This document shows, piece by piece, positions 50,144 through 58,557 of a stretch of 64,000 nt of DNA (position 1 is its first letter; every line of letters starts with the position of its first letter). The DNA lies in the NCBI GenBank assembly GCA_035438985.1, contig DAORJK010000010.1, positions 62,001 through 126,000 on the forward strand. Reading direction: 5' to 3'. The notes under the pieces were generated by a model. The model saw only the letters and a list, made by a program, of their open reading frames with translations. It searched no databases and was not told the DNA's origin. Made by a program: the position numbers and the translations under genes. The stretch comes from UBA4408 sp002389785. Its GTDB lineage: Bacteria > Bacteroidota > Bacteroidia > UBA4408.

Positions 50144-51043
50144 TTACTGCACTAGTTTTAAGTTATCTAAATAAAATTCAGTTAGCGCTACATCGTTCGA
50201 TTTAGCAACCCGAATCAGTATATTAAAATTATCGTATTGATAGTAATCACCAATAAAGTCGGTTAAATTAACATACATCTTTTTCCAAATTAAACCTTGA
50301 GTGTCGTTATAGCTTGGATTAATTGTCACCAAGGGTTGTGTTACAGTGCTGATTGCTGAATTAGCAATAAAACCAATATAAATGGGAGAGTTACTTTTAT
50401 AATTGAGTTCAAAAAATACCGGTGAGCCATTCGTATTTAGTTCAAAGGCTTTTTTTGATTTATATTCAAATACCAGGTGCTGGTCATCTAAAAATGCTTG
50501 CAAGCATTTGCCATCGCCCGGAAGAGTTAAAAGAGGATCGGAAGTTGTTTTAAAGGTTGTATCGCTATTTAATGTTGCTATTAATGAAACCGTTGATTGG
50601 TCAAAATCTTCTTTCCAAACAAATTTTGTGTAAGAACGGTATTCAACAACCGGTGAAACTTCTGTAATTTCTTCAGGAGTTAAATTAATAGTTTGTGTGT
50701 ATTCAGTATAAAATGGATAAATGGGTCGGGTGCTTCCAATACCATTTTGTTTAACTCCCGGTTTTACTTTTAAGGTATAAGTTCCATCTTTCAATACCGG
50801 AAACTTGGCAGGTAATTCATACACGCCTTGCAATTTATCGTCTAAAAATATCCAGGCATCTACAATGTTTTCAGAAGCGGAACCTTGAGTTGGTTTTAGG
50901 GTATCAGCAATACTTAATTTAATTGAGGGTATTGATAGATATGCAGGAATAGGTTCTTCCTTATCGAACTTACTGCACGAAACTATTGAAAAACAACAAA
51001 GTATAAAATAAATATAACTTCTTCCCGGGTAAAAATTCAACAT
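50144..51043 (-). CDS. Lipoprotein of unknown function
   Basis: The 299-residue protein has an N-terminal hydrophobic stretch (about 9-22) ending in a lipobox CCFSIVSC (acylated Cys about 23), followed by SKFDKEEPIP. The C-terminal part is beta-rich and has the pattern of carbohydrate-binding or fibronectin-like domains (EFYLDNLKLVQ). I recognise no specific family. It lies 54 bases after the oxidoreductase stop and 6 bases before the sugar-transferase start, so it is co-transcribed with both, which may point to envelope polysaccharide assembly. Confidence 0.75.
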   Translation of the reverse strand: MLNFYPGRSYIYFILCCFSIVSCSKFDKEEPIPAYLSIPSIKLSIADTLKPTQGSASENIVDAWIFLDDKLQGVYELPAKFPVLKDGTYTLKVKPGVKQNGIGSTRPIYPFYTEYTQTINLTPEEITEVSPVVEYRSYTKFVWKEDFDQSTVSLIATLNSDTTFKTTSDPLLTLPGDGKCLQAFLDDQHLVFEYKSKKAFELNTNGSPVFFELNYKSNSPIYIGFIANSAISTVTQPLVTINPSYNDTQGLIWKKMYVNLTDFIGDYYQYDNFNILIRVAKSNDVALTEFYLDNLKLVQ

Positions 51044-51097
51044 TCCAACCGATTCTAAAATACCGTTAAAAAAAAATCAAACGGCAAATATTGTTAT

Positions 51098-52093
51098 TTA
51101 TTGTGAGCTATCGGATAAATCATTTGGAAATTTTAGCTTATTTATAATTTTATACGCAACATCTAATGCTTTGTAACCATCGTCAATACTAACAACCGGT
51201 GTTGTATCGTTCACAATGGATTCATAAAAAGTTTCTAATTCTTTTTTAATGGCATTCACTGGCAATGGTTTAGGGCTATCAAAATAAATTTGTTTATGGC
51301 CTTTTCCCTTACCTAAGTCGATCGTTACCGATAAAGGATCGGGTTCTCCTTCTACATTTTTCAAACGAACAATATTTGCTTCTTTTTCTAAAAAGTCAAC
51401 CGAAATGTAAGCATCCTTCTGAAAAAAGCGGGTCTTACGCATGTTTTTCATAGATATTCGACTGGCTGTTAAATTGGCCACACACCCGTTATCAAACTCT
51501 AAGCGGGCATTGGCAATATCGGGAGTGTCGCTAACAACAGCAACCCCACTTGCACTAATTTTTTTAACGTTGGCATTTACAACACTTAAAATAATATCCA
51601 AATCATGAATCATTAAATCAAGAACCACTGAAACATCAGTACCTCTGGGATTAAACTGAGCCAAACGATGGGTTTCAATAAACATGGGATTGGAGCAATA
51701 GGGCAATGCAGCAGTAAATGCCGGATTAAAACGTTCAACATGACCAACTTGCACTTTTACATTCGCTTCTCGTGCTAAATCAATCAAAGCTTTTGCTTCC
51801 TTTATTGTGTTGGTAATAGGTTTCTCAATAAATATATGTTTCGATTTCTTAAGCGCTTTTGCTGCACAAGAATAATGCGTAATTGTAGGGGTTACAATAT
51901 CTACAGCATCCACCTCTTCGAGCAAACTATCAACTGAATCGTAGCGATTTATGCCAAATTCAGAAATAACTTTTGCTGCATTTTCATCATCGGGGTCAAA
52001 AAATCCAATTAAATCAAATTGAGGAATCTCTTTTAGTAATTTAATGTGAATTTTTCCCAGATGTCCTGCACCCAATACCCCAATTCGTATCAT
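51098..52093 (-). CDS. Gfo/Idh/MocA family NAD(P)-dependent oxidoreductase
   Basis: The 331-residue enzyme has the N-terminal nucleotide motif GVLGAGHLGKIHIKLL (5-20) and the family motif EKPITNTIKEA (about 94-104), whose Lys contacts the cofactor and substrate. DLMIHDLDIIL (about 161-171) gives the catalytic HDLD histidine. These enzymes oxidise or reduce sugars such as UDP-GlcNAc derivatives or inositol. Co-transcription with a polysaccharide sugar transferase suggests nucleotide-sugar modification. A TACTTTTG box (52117-52124, minus) may be its promoter. Confidence 0.88.
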   Translation of the reverse strand: MIRIGVLGAGHLGKIHIKLLKEIPQFDLIGFFDPDDENAAKVISEFGINRYDSVDSLLEEVDAVDIVTPTITHYSCAAKALKKSKHIFIEKPITNTIKEAKALIDLAREANVKVQVGHVERFNPAFTAALPYCSNPMFIETHRLAQFNPRGTDVSVVLDLMIHDLDIILSVVNANVKKISASGVAVVSDTPDIANARLEFDNGCVANLTASRISMKNMRKTRFFQKDAYISVDFLEKEANIVRLKNVEGEPDPLSVTIDLGKGKGHKQIYFDSPKPLPVNAIKKELETFYESIVNDTTPVVSIDDGYKALDVAYKIINKLKFPNDLSDSSQ

Positions 52094-52116
52094 TTTAATT
52101 ATGTTTAAATTCGAAT

Positions 52117-52124
52117 CAAAAGTA
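52117..52124 (-). promoter_or_regulatory. Candidate -7 box TACTTTTG for the polysaccharide operon
   Basis: TACTTTTG on the minus strand fits TAnnTTTG, 23 bases before the oxidoreductase start. No clear -33 TTG is visible. Confidence 0.35.
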
Positions 52125-52248
52125 GTCGTTAGCGAATGCTGATTCTTTAAGTGCAGACCTAATTTTATAACATTGCTTTGTTAGTTCTTTCGTTAAAAAA
52201 CAAAAGATACAACTGTTAGTAAAGTATATTTTTGTTTCAAGTTGAAGT

Positions 52249-52887
52249 ATGGAAGATAATTATAAACACAAGGGAATTCGTCGACAATTAGTTGCTTTGT
52301 TGCAAAGCAAAGGCATTAAAAATCAATTGGTTTTGCAAGCTATAGAAGCAATTCCACGACATTTATTTTTGGATAGTTCTTTTTTAAAATTTGCTTATCA
52401 GGACGAGGCATTTCCAATAGGGGCAAAGCAAACTATTTCGCATCCCTATACGGTGGCTTTTCAAACCGAATTGCTTGAATTAAAAAAAGGAGACAAAGTG
52501 CTTGAAGTAGGCACTGGAAGTGGTTATCAAACTGCAGTGTTATGTTATTTGGGCGCCAAAGTATTTACAATTGAACGACAAAAAACCTTGTACGACAAGA
52601 CAAAAATATTTTTGCCTACCTTAGGTTATAACGCCAAGTTTTTTTATGGAGATGGCTACAAAGGTATACCACCATTTGCACCCTACGACAAAATTATAGT
52701 AACAGCAGGAGCTCCGTTAATTCCTGAAGCATTAATGGCACAATTAAAAGTAGGAGGTAAGTTGGTGATACCGGTGGGTGATGATTCCGGTCAACAAATG
52801 ATTTCGCTGATTCGAAAACAAAATGGATTTGAACAGACCACGCACGGAAGTTTTAAATTTGTACCATTGTTGGAACAAAAGGTATAA
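52249..52887 (+). CDS. pcm: Protein-L-isoaspartate O-methyltransferase
   Basis: The 212-residue SAM-dependent enzyme repairs isoaspartyl residues in ageing proteins. It has the family start RRQLVALLQSKGI and IPRHLFLD, then KQTISHPYTVAFQTELL. The SAM motif I is VLEVGTGSGYQTAVL (about 84-98), and the late strand YDKIIVTAGAPLIPEALMAQL is also typical. The length matches the usual 205-215. A TATTTTTG box at 52227-52234 may be its promoter. Confidence 0.95.
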   Translation: MEDNYKHKGIRRQLVALLQSKGIKNQLVLQAIEAIPRHLFLDSSFLKFAYQDEAFPIGAKQTISHPYTVAFQTELLELKKGDKVLEVGTGSGYQTAVLCYLGAKVFTIERQKTLYDKTKIFLPTLGYNAKFFYGDGYKGIPPFAPYDKIIVTAGAPLIPEALMAQLKVGGKLVIPVGDDSGQQMISLIRKQNGFEQTTHGSFKFVPLLEQKV

Positions 52888-52953
52888 GCGCATTTTTCCT
52901 ATTTTTACATTTCCTTCTGATAAATTAAGTACATGGAGATTAATTTTAACATC

Positions 52954-53661
52954 ATGCAAAAAAGAGTAGGATTCGCTTTTTTAATAATTAATTTATTGGT
53001 TCTTAATTCTTGCAGAAAAGGAAGTGAAGACCCTATTTTTTCAATTTATTCGCGTAAAGCTCGACTAGCAGGCGATTGGAACATTGTTTCTTACAACGAG
53101 AATCAATCCTTGAATTACACATTTCCTGATGGTACTACTTCCAATGAAACATTTAATCGAAATTTTGGAACAGTAAATTATGTTGAAAGTGGAATTTCAG
53201 CAACTGCCTCTTATACCTATTCAGGTAAAATAAGTCGGAGTCATTATCACTTTTCTAAATCAGGTGATTGGAATTCGGTAATTGAATACTTCATTTACGT
53301 GCCACAAGCTGTTGGGGGCTATTACGTTTCTAAAACCCGCATTGAAGAAGAAGGAACCTGGAAGTTTAATGACAAAAACGCTGATTTGAAAAAGAAAGAA
53401 AGCATGGAACTTACAACCAATTTATCGGGTAAATTTTATTATACTTATTCAACCTATTTAGGCACTACCATCGATTCTGTAGCCGATTCTGTTTACACAA
53501 CTACACCACAAATTGCCACTTGGAGAATAATCGGATTAAGTAAAAATCGTTTAAAAGCTGTAATTGAATCAGAAAATTCGATTTCGAGCAATGTTAATGG
53601 AAATGCAGGAACTAAAATAACTACAGTAAAAAGTACCGATATTGAGATGTTGGAGGAATAG
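52954..53661 (+). CDS. Exported lipocalin-like lipoprotein, unknown function
   Basis: I start at the second ATG (52954) because it gives a compact signal peptide, MQKRVGFAFLIINLLVLNSC, with a lipobox LVLNSC. An ATG at 52933 adds seven residues. The mature 235-residue protein is rich in beta strands (DWNIVSYNENQ, GKISRSHYHFS, WRIIGLSKNRLKAVIE) and resembles lipocalin-like families of Bacteroidota. It follows the pcm gene by about 67 bases and converges on smpB. Confidence 0.7.
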   Translation: MQKRVGFAFLIINLLVLNSCRKGSEDPIFSIYSRKARLAGDWNIVSYNENQSLNYTFPDGTTSNETFNRNFGTVNYVESGISATASYTYSGKISRSHYHFSKSGDWNSVIEYFIYVPQAVGGYYVSKTRIEEEGTWKFNDKNADLKKKESMELTTNLSGKFYYTYSTYLGTTIDSVADSVYTTTPQIATWRIIGLSKNRLKAVIESENSISSNVNGNAGTKITTVKSTDIEMLEE

Positions 53662-53666
53662 AGTTT

Positions 53667-54110
53667 TTACTTCATCCTTCGGTCCATTTCCCGCTTGGCA
53701 TCCTTTGTTTTTAAATCTTCACGTTTATCGTAATTCTTTTTACCTTTTGCCAAGGCTATTTCCAATTTAGCATAACCACTTTCAGCAATATATAAGCGTA
53801 ATGGTACTATCGTGAGTCCTTTGTCTTTTAATTTCACTAACAATTTTTTAAGCTCTTTTTTAGAAAGCAATAATTTACGGTCGCGTTTAGGCTCGTGATT
53901 GTTGTATGTACCTTCTTTATAAGGGCTTATATGCATGTTGCGTACGAACAATTCACCATTAAAGAACGTGCAAAAAGCATCTGCAATGTTAGCATCGCTC
54001 TCGCGAATCGATTTTATTTCGGTTCCTGTTAACTGAATACCGGCTTCGTATTTATCAATAAAACTATATTCAAAACTTGCTTTTCTGTTCTTAATATTTA
54101 CTTCCTTCAT
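53667..54110 (-). CDS. smpB: SsrA-binding protein SmpB
   Basis: The product brings tmRNA to stalled ribosomes. From Met at 54110 it has 147 residues, starting MKEVNIKNRKASFEYSF as is typical in this phylum; a further in-frame start at 54128 adds six. TGTEIKSIRES and HISPYKEGTYNNHEPKRDRKLLL (in part) are family signatures, and the C-terminal tail KGKKNYDKREDLKTKDAKR (in part) is the flexible basic helix that enters the decoding site. The tmRNA gene is not in the window. The stop faces that of the lipoprotein gene, 5 bases away. Confidence 0.95.
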   Translation of the reverse strand: MKEVNIKNRKASFEYSFIDKYEAGIQLTGTEIKSIRESDANIADAFCTFFNGELFVRNMHISPYKEGTYNNHEPKRDRKLLLSKKELKKLLVKLKDKGLTIVPLRLYIAESGYAKLEIALAKGKKNYDKREDLKTKDAKREMDRRMK

Positions 54111-54223
54111 AGCAATCCCTAAGTGCATATATTATTTGCACAAACTTACTGCTTCTGTTTAAACTACTATAAAATTTATTTTCAGCATTCTATTAGTATA
54201 TTTAGCCGGTTAAATATACTTGT

Positions 54224-55861
54224 ATGAGCAGTAAAAAATCACACCCTAAAGGATTACCTTATTTGTTTTTTACCGAAATGTGGGAACGTTTTGGTTATTA
54301 CCTTATGATTGGAATATTTGTATTGTACATGACCGATTACGAAAAAGGGGGATTGAATTTGGAGCGCAGCCAAGCTTCAGATATTTTTGGAACTTTTATC
54401 GCCTTAAACTACTTAACTCCATTTATTGGAGGAATGTTGGCCGATCGTTTATTGGGATACCGAAAGTCAATTATAATAGGTGGTTTACTCATGGGATGTG
54501 GCTATATAGGATTGGCAGTTCCCGGGAATACAGCATTTTTTATTTCACTTTTTTTAATGGTAATTGGAAATGGTTTTTTTAAGCCAAACATCAGCACTCT
54601 TTTGGGAAATTTATATTCAGCACCTGAATACAAATCGATGAAAGATAGTGGCTATAGCATTTTTTACATGGGAATTAATATTGGCGCTTTTATATGTAAT
54701 TTTTTTGCAGCCTTTTTACGAAATACTTACGGATGGGGTGAAGCCTTTATTGCAGCCGGAATAGGAATGTTCTTAGGAGTAGCAGTTTTTATTATTGGCA
54801 ACAAACATTATGCGCATGTGGATGTCCCTAAAACGCAAAATAAAGATGAACAATCTGTTTTTACGGTACTTAGTAAAGTAATGCTGCCTGCTATTGTTAT
54901 TGGTATAGCTTCCTGGTTTATTCCTGGAAATATATTTGGAAGCGATAGCAGCGATGCTTTTTTACTGGGTTCAATACCGGTTATTGCATTTTATGCTTCG
55001 CTTTATTTTAAAGCTAAAGAAGACGAGAAGCGACCGATTGGAGCCTTGCTTTCAATATTTGCTGTAGTGGTTGTATTTTGGGCAGTATTTAAGCAAAATG
55101 GTACTGCTTTAACTACATGGGCACAATATTATACCGATCGCGAAACTCCTGAGGTAGCATTAAAAGTAACAGATGCCTTAAAATTAAACGAAACTGTAAC
55201 TTATACAAAGGACACCACCTACTTGCTGGATGCACAGTTCCGAAAACAAAAAAGCGCATCCGGTGATTTTGAAAAAGGATTGTCATTTCCTGCTTACTAT
55301 TTAAACGATGATGTAAGTAAACTATCAGAAGGAAGCAACAAGAAATTAATTTCAACAGAGTTGTTTCAATCAATAAATCCATTTTTTGTGGTAACATTAA
55401 CACCATTGGTAGTTGCATTCTTTAGTTTTTTAAGAAGTAGAAGTAAAGAGCCCACCACACCAGCAAAAATTTGCTTAGGATTATTCGTGAGTGGTTTATC
55501 AACATTAATTATGGTTGGAGCAGTGTACTATTGCGGAAACGGTACCGAAAAAGCAGGTGCAGAATGGCTTATTGCATCCTATGGAATTGTAACGGTTGGT
55601 GAATTGTTGTTAAGTCCTATGGGCTTAAGTTTGGTGTCGAAATTAAGTCCTACCCACATTACCGGATTAATGATGGGAGGCTGGTCGCTAGCAACTTCAC
55701 TGGGTAATAAATTTAGTGGAATATTGGCCACTTTATGGGATGGTTATGATAATAAAGCAATGTACTTTTTAGTAAACTTTGTTTTGTTGATGTTAGCAAC
55801 AGCCGCGCTGGCATTGATGCTTAAACGCTTGAACAAAATATTTAAGGAATACCAGGCCTAA
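54224..55861 (+). CDS. Proton-coupled oligopeptide transporter (POT/PTR family)
   Basis: The 545-residue MFS protein has about 14 hydrophobic helices. The POT signature EMWERFGYYLMIGIFVLYM (in part) begins at about 19, where the E-x-x-E-R-type motif couples proton flux. DRLLGYRKSIIIGG is the loop 2-3 motif, and GNGFFKPNISTLLG the PTR2 motif in TM4. It imports di- and tripeptides. It is single-gene and converges on mntH with only 21 bases between stops; the sequence there (GTTGAA, then TTCAAC at 55862-55878) could form a short hairpin. Confidence 0.92.
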   Translation: MSSKKSHPKGLPYLFFTEMWERFGYYLMIGIFVLYMTDYEKGGLNLERSQASDIFGTFIALNYLTPFIGGMLADRLLGYRKSIIIGGLLMGCGYIGLAVPGNTAFFISLFLMVIGNGFFKPNISTLLGNLYSAPEYKSMKDSGYSIFYMGINIGAFICNFFAAFLRNTYGWGEAFIAAGIGMFLGVAVFIIGNKHYAHVDVPKTQNKDEQSVFTVLSKVMLPAIVIGIASWFIPGNIFGSDSSDAFLLGSIPVIAFYASLYFKAKEDEKRPIGALLSIFAVVVVFWAVFKQNGTALTTWAQYYTDRETPEVALKVTDALKLNETVTYTKDTTYLLDAQFRKQKSASGDFEKGLSFPAYYLNDDVSKLSEGSNKKLISTELFQSINPFFVVTLTPLVVAFFSFLRSRSKEPTTPAKICLGLFVSGLSTLIMVGAVYYCGNGTEKAGAEWLIASYGIVTVGELLLSPMGLSLVSKLSPTHITGLMMGGWSLATSLGNKFSGILATLWDGYDNKAMYFLVNFVLLMLATAALALMLKRLNKIFKEYQA

Positions 55862-55882
55862 GTTGAATTAATTTCAACACAG

Positions 55883-57778
55883 TTAAGCAGGTTTGCGTAC
55901 AATAAATACGGGAACTCGTACTTTATGTCGAACCGAATCAACGGTTGTACCAAATAGTATATCTTTTATTCCGGTATGCCCGTGAGCGCCCATTACCAAT
56001 AAATCAGCATTTGTTGCATTTACAATTTCGGGGATTGCGTTTTTAGGATTTCCAAAACCTAAACTGCTGGTAACTTTATATCCTTTTTCGCTCAAATGCT
56101 TTACATAAATTAATAAAAAATCTTTGTCGCTACTGCTTTCCATGTCTTCAATTTCATTTCCCATAATCAAGGCACCTGCAGTTTCTACAATGTGAATCAA
56201 AGTATACTCTGCTTCACGGCCGCCTTGTGCTAAAGCATGATTTATTGTAATTGAATCAGTGTCAGAAAAATCAACTGTAACCGCTACCTTGTTGTATGCA
56301 GGCATTTGAGCATCGTTTATTGATTTTAAATTTCCATGGAGGTAGTTTTTTTCGGTTGGTTTTGCTTTGTTAATAATAGGATTAACCACAATGTACAGCA
56401 AAAGAAATCCAACACCGGATATTATCAGTACCAATAAAAATTTACTGATTCCGTTGTTGAAGAATGGTAATTCAAGTGCCTCGTTAACTTCTCCAATAAC
56501 CAACTTTACATTTAAGGAAACAATAATAGCCGCAACCAACCAGGCAGCTATTTGGGTTGTTTTACCAATCGAAAAAGTTCCCATTTTACTTTTGTCACTC
56601 ACGAAATGTATGAGTGGTATTACGGCAAATCCAAGTTGGAGGCTTAAAATAACCTGACTTAAAATCAATAATTTTCCGGTTGCTTCCTCACCCAAATAAA
56701 AGATGGTAATAAATGCAGGAACAATTGCAATAATTCGGGTAAGAAGTCTTCTAATCCATGGCTGTAAGCGTAAATTTAGATAACCTTCCATAACTATTTG
56801 TCCAGCTAAAGTTCCGGTAATTGTACTGCTTTGTCCGGCTGCAATAAGTGCAACTGCGAATAAAATAGGAGCCCATTTATTTCCAAGCATTGGTTCTAAA
56901 AAACGGTGTGCATCTTGTATCTCAGCAACATCGAATAAACCGTTGTTATAAAATGTAGAAGCAGCTAAAATCAAAATGGCGGCATTTACAAAGAAGGCCA
57001 GGTTGAGCGCAATGGTTGAATCGATTATATTAAAACGTATGGCTTTTTTAATGGCTTCTTTACTTCGCTCAAATTTGCGTGTTTGAACTAAAGACGAATG
57101 CAAGTAAAGGTTGTGCGGCATTACTGTTGCTCCAATAATTCCAATGGCGATGTACAACGCGGTGTTGGAAGGTATGGATGGAACAAATCCCTTCGCTAAT
57201 TCACCCATATTGGGTTGTGCAAAAATCATTTCCATAAAAAAAGAAGCACCAATAATAACTACTAATACAATGATGAATGCTTCTATTTTTCGGATGCCGT
57301 AATTTATTAGAAAGAGCAACAAAAAAGTGTCGAGCACCGAAATACACACCCCCCATAACAAGGGAATATGAAATAATAATTGTAATCCTATGGCCATACC
57401 TAAAACTTCAGCTAAATCGCAGGCCGCGATCGCTATTTCGGCGAGGGCATACAAACAAATATTTACTAAAGGAGGGTAGGTTTCGCGTGAAGCTTGCGCT
57501 AAATCTCGTCCACTTACTATTCCTAAACGAGCGCTTAAACTTTGTAGTAAAAGGGCCATTAAATTACTCATCAACAATACCCAAATAAGCGAATAACCAA
57601 AGCTACTTCCACCGGCAATATCGGTAGCCCAATTTCCAGGATCCATGTATCCAACGCTAACTAAATAAGCGGGGCCCAAAAAGGCAAATAGTTTTTTCCA
57701 GAAACCGATTTTTGTTTGGGTATTTACGGAAGCATTCACTTCTGAAAGCGAAGCGCTCGATGTGTTAGTTGTTTTCAT
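55883..57778 (-). CDS. mntH: Nramp-family Mn2+/Fe2+ transporter fused to a C-terminal UspA domain
   Basis: The first 460 residues are an Nramp transporter: YMDPGNWATD (44-53) with the metal-binding Asp46 and Asn49, and MPHNLYLHSS (about 219-228) with the metal-binding Met and His. An extra C-terminal domain (about 490-631) is a universal stress protein fold ending GAHGHTGIKDILFGTTVDS, an exact match to the ATP-binding G-2x-G-9x-G(S/T) motif. The fusion suggests ATP or stress input into metal uptake. The start overlaps the last four bases of the upstream regulator, so they are translationally coupled. It is probably repressed by that regulator with Mn. Confidence 0.9.
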   Translation of the reverse strand: MKTTNTSSASLSEVNASVNTQTKIGFWKKLFAFLGPAYLVSVGYMDPGNWATDIAGGSSFGYSLIWVLLMSNLMALLLQSLSARLGIVSGRDLAQASRETYPPLVNICLYALAEIAIAACDLAEVLGMAIGLQLLFHIPLLWGVCISVLDTFLLLFLINYGIRKIEAFIIVLVVIIGASFFMEMIFAQPNMGELAKGFVPSIPSNTALYIAIGIIGATVMPHNLYLHSSLVQTRKFERSKEAIKKAIRFNIIDSTIALNLAFFVNAAILILAASTFYNNGLFDVAEIQDAHRFLEPMLGNKWAPILFAVALIAAGQSSTITGTLAGQIVMEGYLNLRLQPWIRRLLTRIIAIVPAFITIFYLGEEATGKLLILSQVILSLQLGFAVIPLIHFVSDKSKMGTFSIGKTTQIAAWLVAAIIVSLNVKLVIGEVNEALELPFFNNGISKFLLVLIISGVGFLLLYIVVNPIINKAKPTEKNYLHGNLKSINDAQMPAYNKVAVTVDFSDTDSITINHALAQGGREAEYTLIHIVETAGALIMGNEIEDMESSSDKDFLLIYVKHLSEKGYKVTSSLGFGNPKNAIPEIVNATNADLLVMGAHGHTGIKDILFGTTVDSVRHKVRVPVFIVRKPA

Positions 57779-58431
57779 GCGGATATTAAAATGTTTTTGG
57801 CGACGTCATTACTGATAAATACGGGCTCTTTGCCGTTGATACTGATACTGATTGATTTATCGTATTCAATTATTTCTTTTAATTTAATTCCATGACCGGG
57901 CATAATTCCCAGTTTTTCGATGTATTGTAAAAAAGCAGGAGAGTGGTCAACCACACCTAAAACCTGAGCAGCTTTGTTTGGTATTAACTGGGAAAGCAAA
58001 CGCGATTTTTTCACACCTATTTTTCCTTTATCGTCGGGAATCGGATCACCGTGTGGATCAAATTTAGGGTAGCCTAAATATTTGTCGAGGCGTAAAACCA
58101 TTTCTTTGCTATTAATATGCTCCAATTCTTCTGCCATTTCGTGCACTTCATCCCATTTAAACTGAAGTTTTTCAACTAAAAAAACTTCCCATAAACGATG
58201 GTTACGTATAATTTCAAGGGCTACTTTTTTTCCTTTAGAAGTTAAGGTTACACCTTGGTATTTCTTATAATGAACGAGTTTTTTATCAGATAGTTTAATC
58301 AGCATATCAGTTACCGATGCAGCTCTTGTTCCCAATTTATCGGCTATGGCGTTGGTACTTACCATGCTATCTTCTTGTTGCATCAATTTAAATATTTCCT
58401 TTAGATAATTTTCTTCGGTAAATGAATTCAT
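57775..58431 (-). CDS. MntR/DtxR-family metal-dependent repressor
   Basis: I start at the ATG at 58431 because the longer frame begins at a TTG inside the -7 box. The 218-residue product has an N-terminal winged helix (about 1-65, with NAIADKLGTRAASVTDMLIKL), a dimerisation domain with metal-binding residues (HRLWEVFLVEKLQF, then HEMAEELEHINS) and a C-terminal FeoA-like domain (about 140-218). It should sense Mn2+ or Fe2+ and repress its own operon with mntH, whose start overlaps its stop by four bases. A perfect TTTAGA/TCTAAA operator overlaps its promoter. Confidence 0.92.
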   Translation of the reverse strand: MNSFTEENYLKEIFKLMQQEDSMVSTNAIADKLGTRAASVTDMLIKLSDKKLVHYKKYQGVTLTSKGKKVALEIIRNHRLWEVFLVEKLQFKWDEVHEMAEELEHINSKEMVLRLDKYLGYPKFDPHGDPIPDDKGKIGVKKSRLLSQLIPNKAAQVLGVVDHSPAFLQYIEKLGIMPGHGIKLKEIIEYDKSISISINGKEPVFISNDVAKNILISA

Positions 58432-58446
58432 GGAATTATTTTTTTG

Positions 58447-58454
58447 CAAATATA
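58447..58454 (-). promoter_or_regulatory. Minus-strand -7 box TATATTTG of the MntR-mntH operon
   Basis: TATATTTG fits TAnnTTTG and would start transcription near 58441, about ten bases before the ATG at 58431. The adjacent operator covers the -33 region. Confidence 0.6.
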
Positions 58455-58462
58455 AAAATAAA

Positions 58463-58478
58463 TTTAGATGAGTCTAAA
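58463..58478. promoter_or_regulatory. Operator palindrome TTTAGA-TGAG-TCTAAA for the MntR-type repressor
   Basis: This perfect six-base inverted repeat with a four-base centre resembles the TTTAGnnnnnnCTAAA sites of DtxR/MntR/SirR repressors. It lies between the -33 and -7 region of the minus-strand promoter, so bound repressor would block transcription of repressor and mntH. It is also 80 bases upstream of the divergent T9SS gene. Confidence 0.65.
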
Positions 58479-58532
58479 AATAATTTACAATTTGAAACAA
58501 TTTTAAGTTATGTTAGACCGTATAAAAATGTT

Positions 58533-58540
58533 TATCTTTG
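58533..58540 (+). promoter_or_regulatory. -7 box TATCTTTG of the T9SS gene at 58558
   Basis: TATCTTTG fits TAnnTTTG, leaving a leader of about 12 bases. TTAG 16 bases upstream could be a weak -33. Confidence 0.5.
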
Positions 58541-58557
58541 AATAAATACAATTTAAA

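Noticed and set aside
55862..55878. GTTGAA-TTAAT-TTCAAC as terminator between the peptide transporter and mntH
   Set aside because: The arms are only six bases and no T-run follows on either strand, so I did not list it as a terminator.
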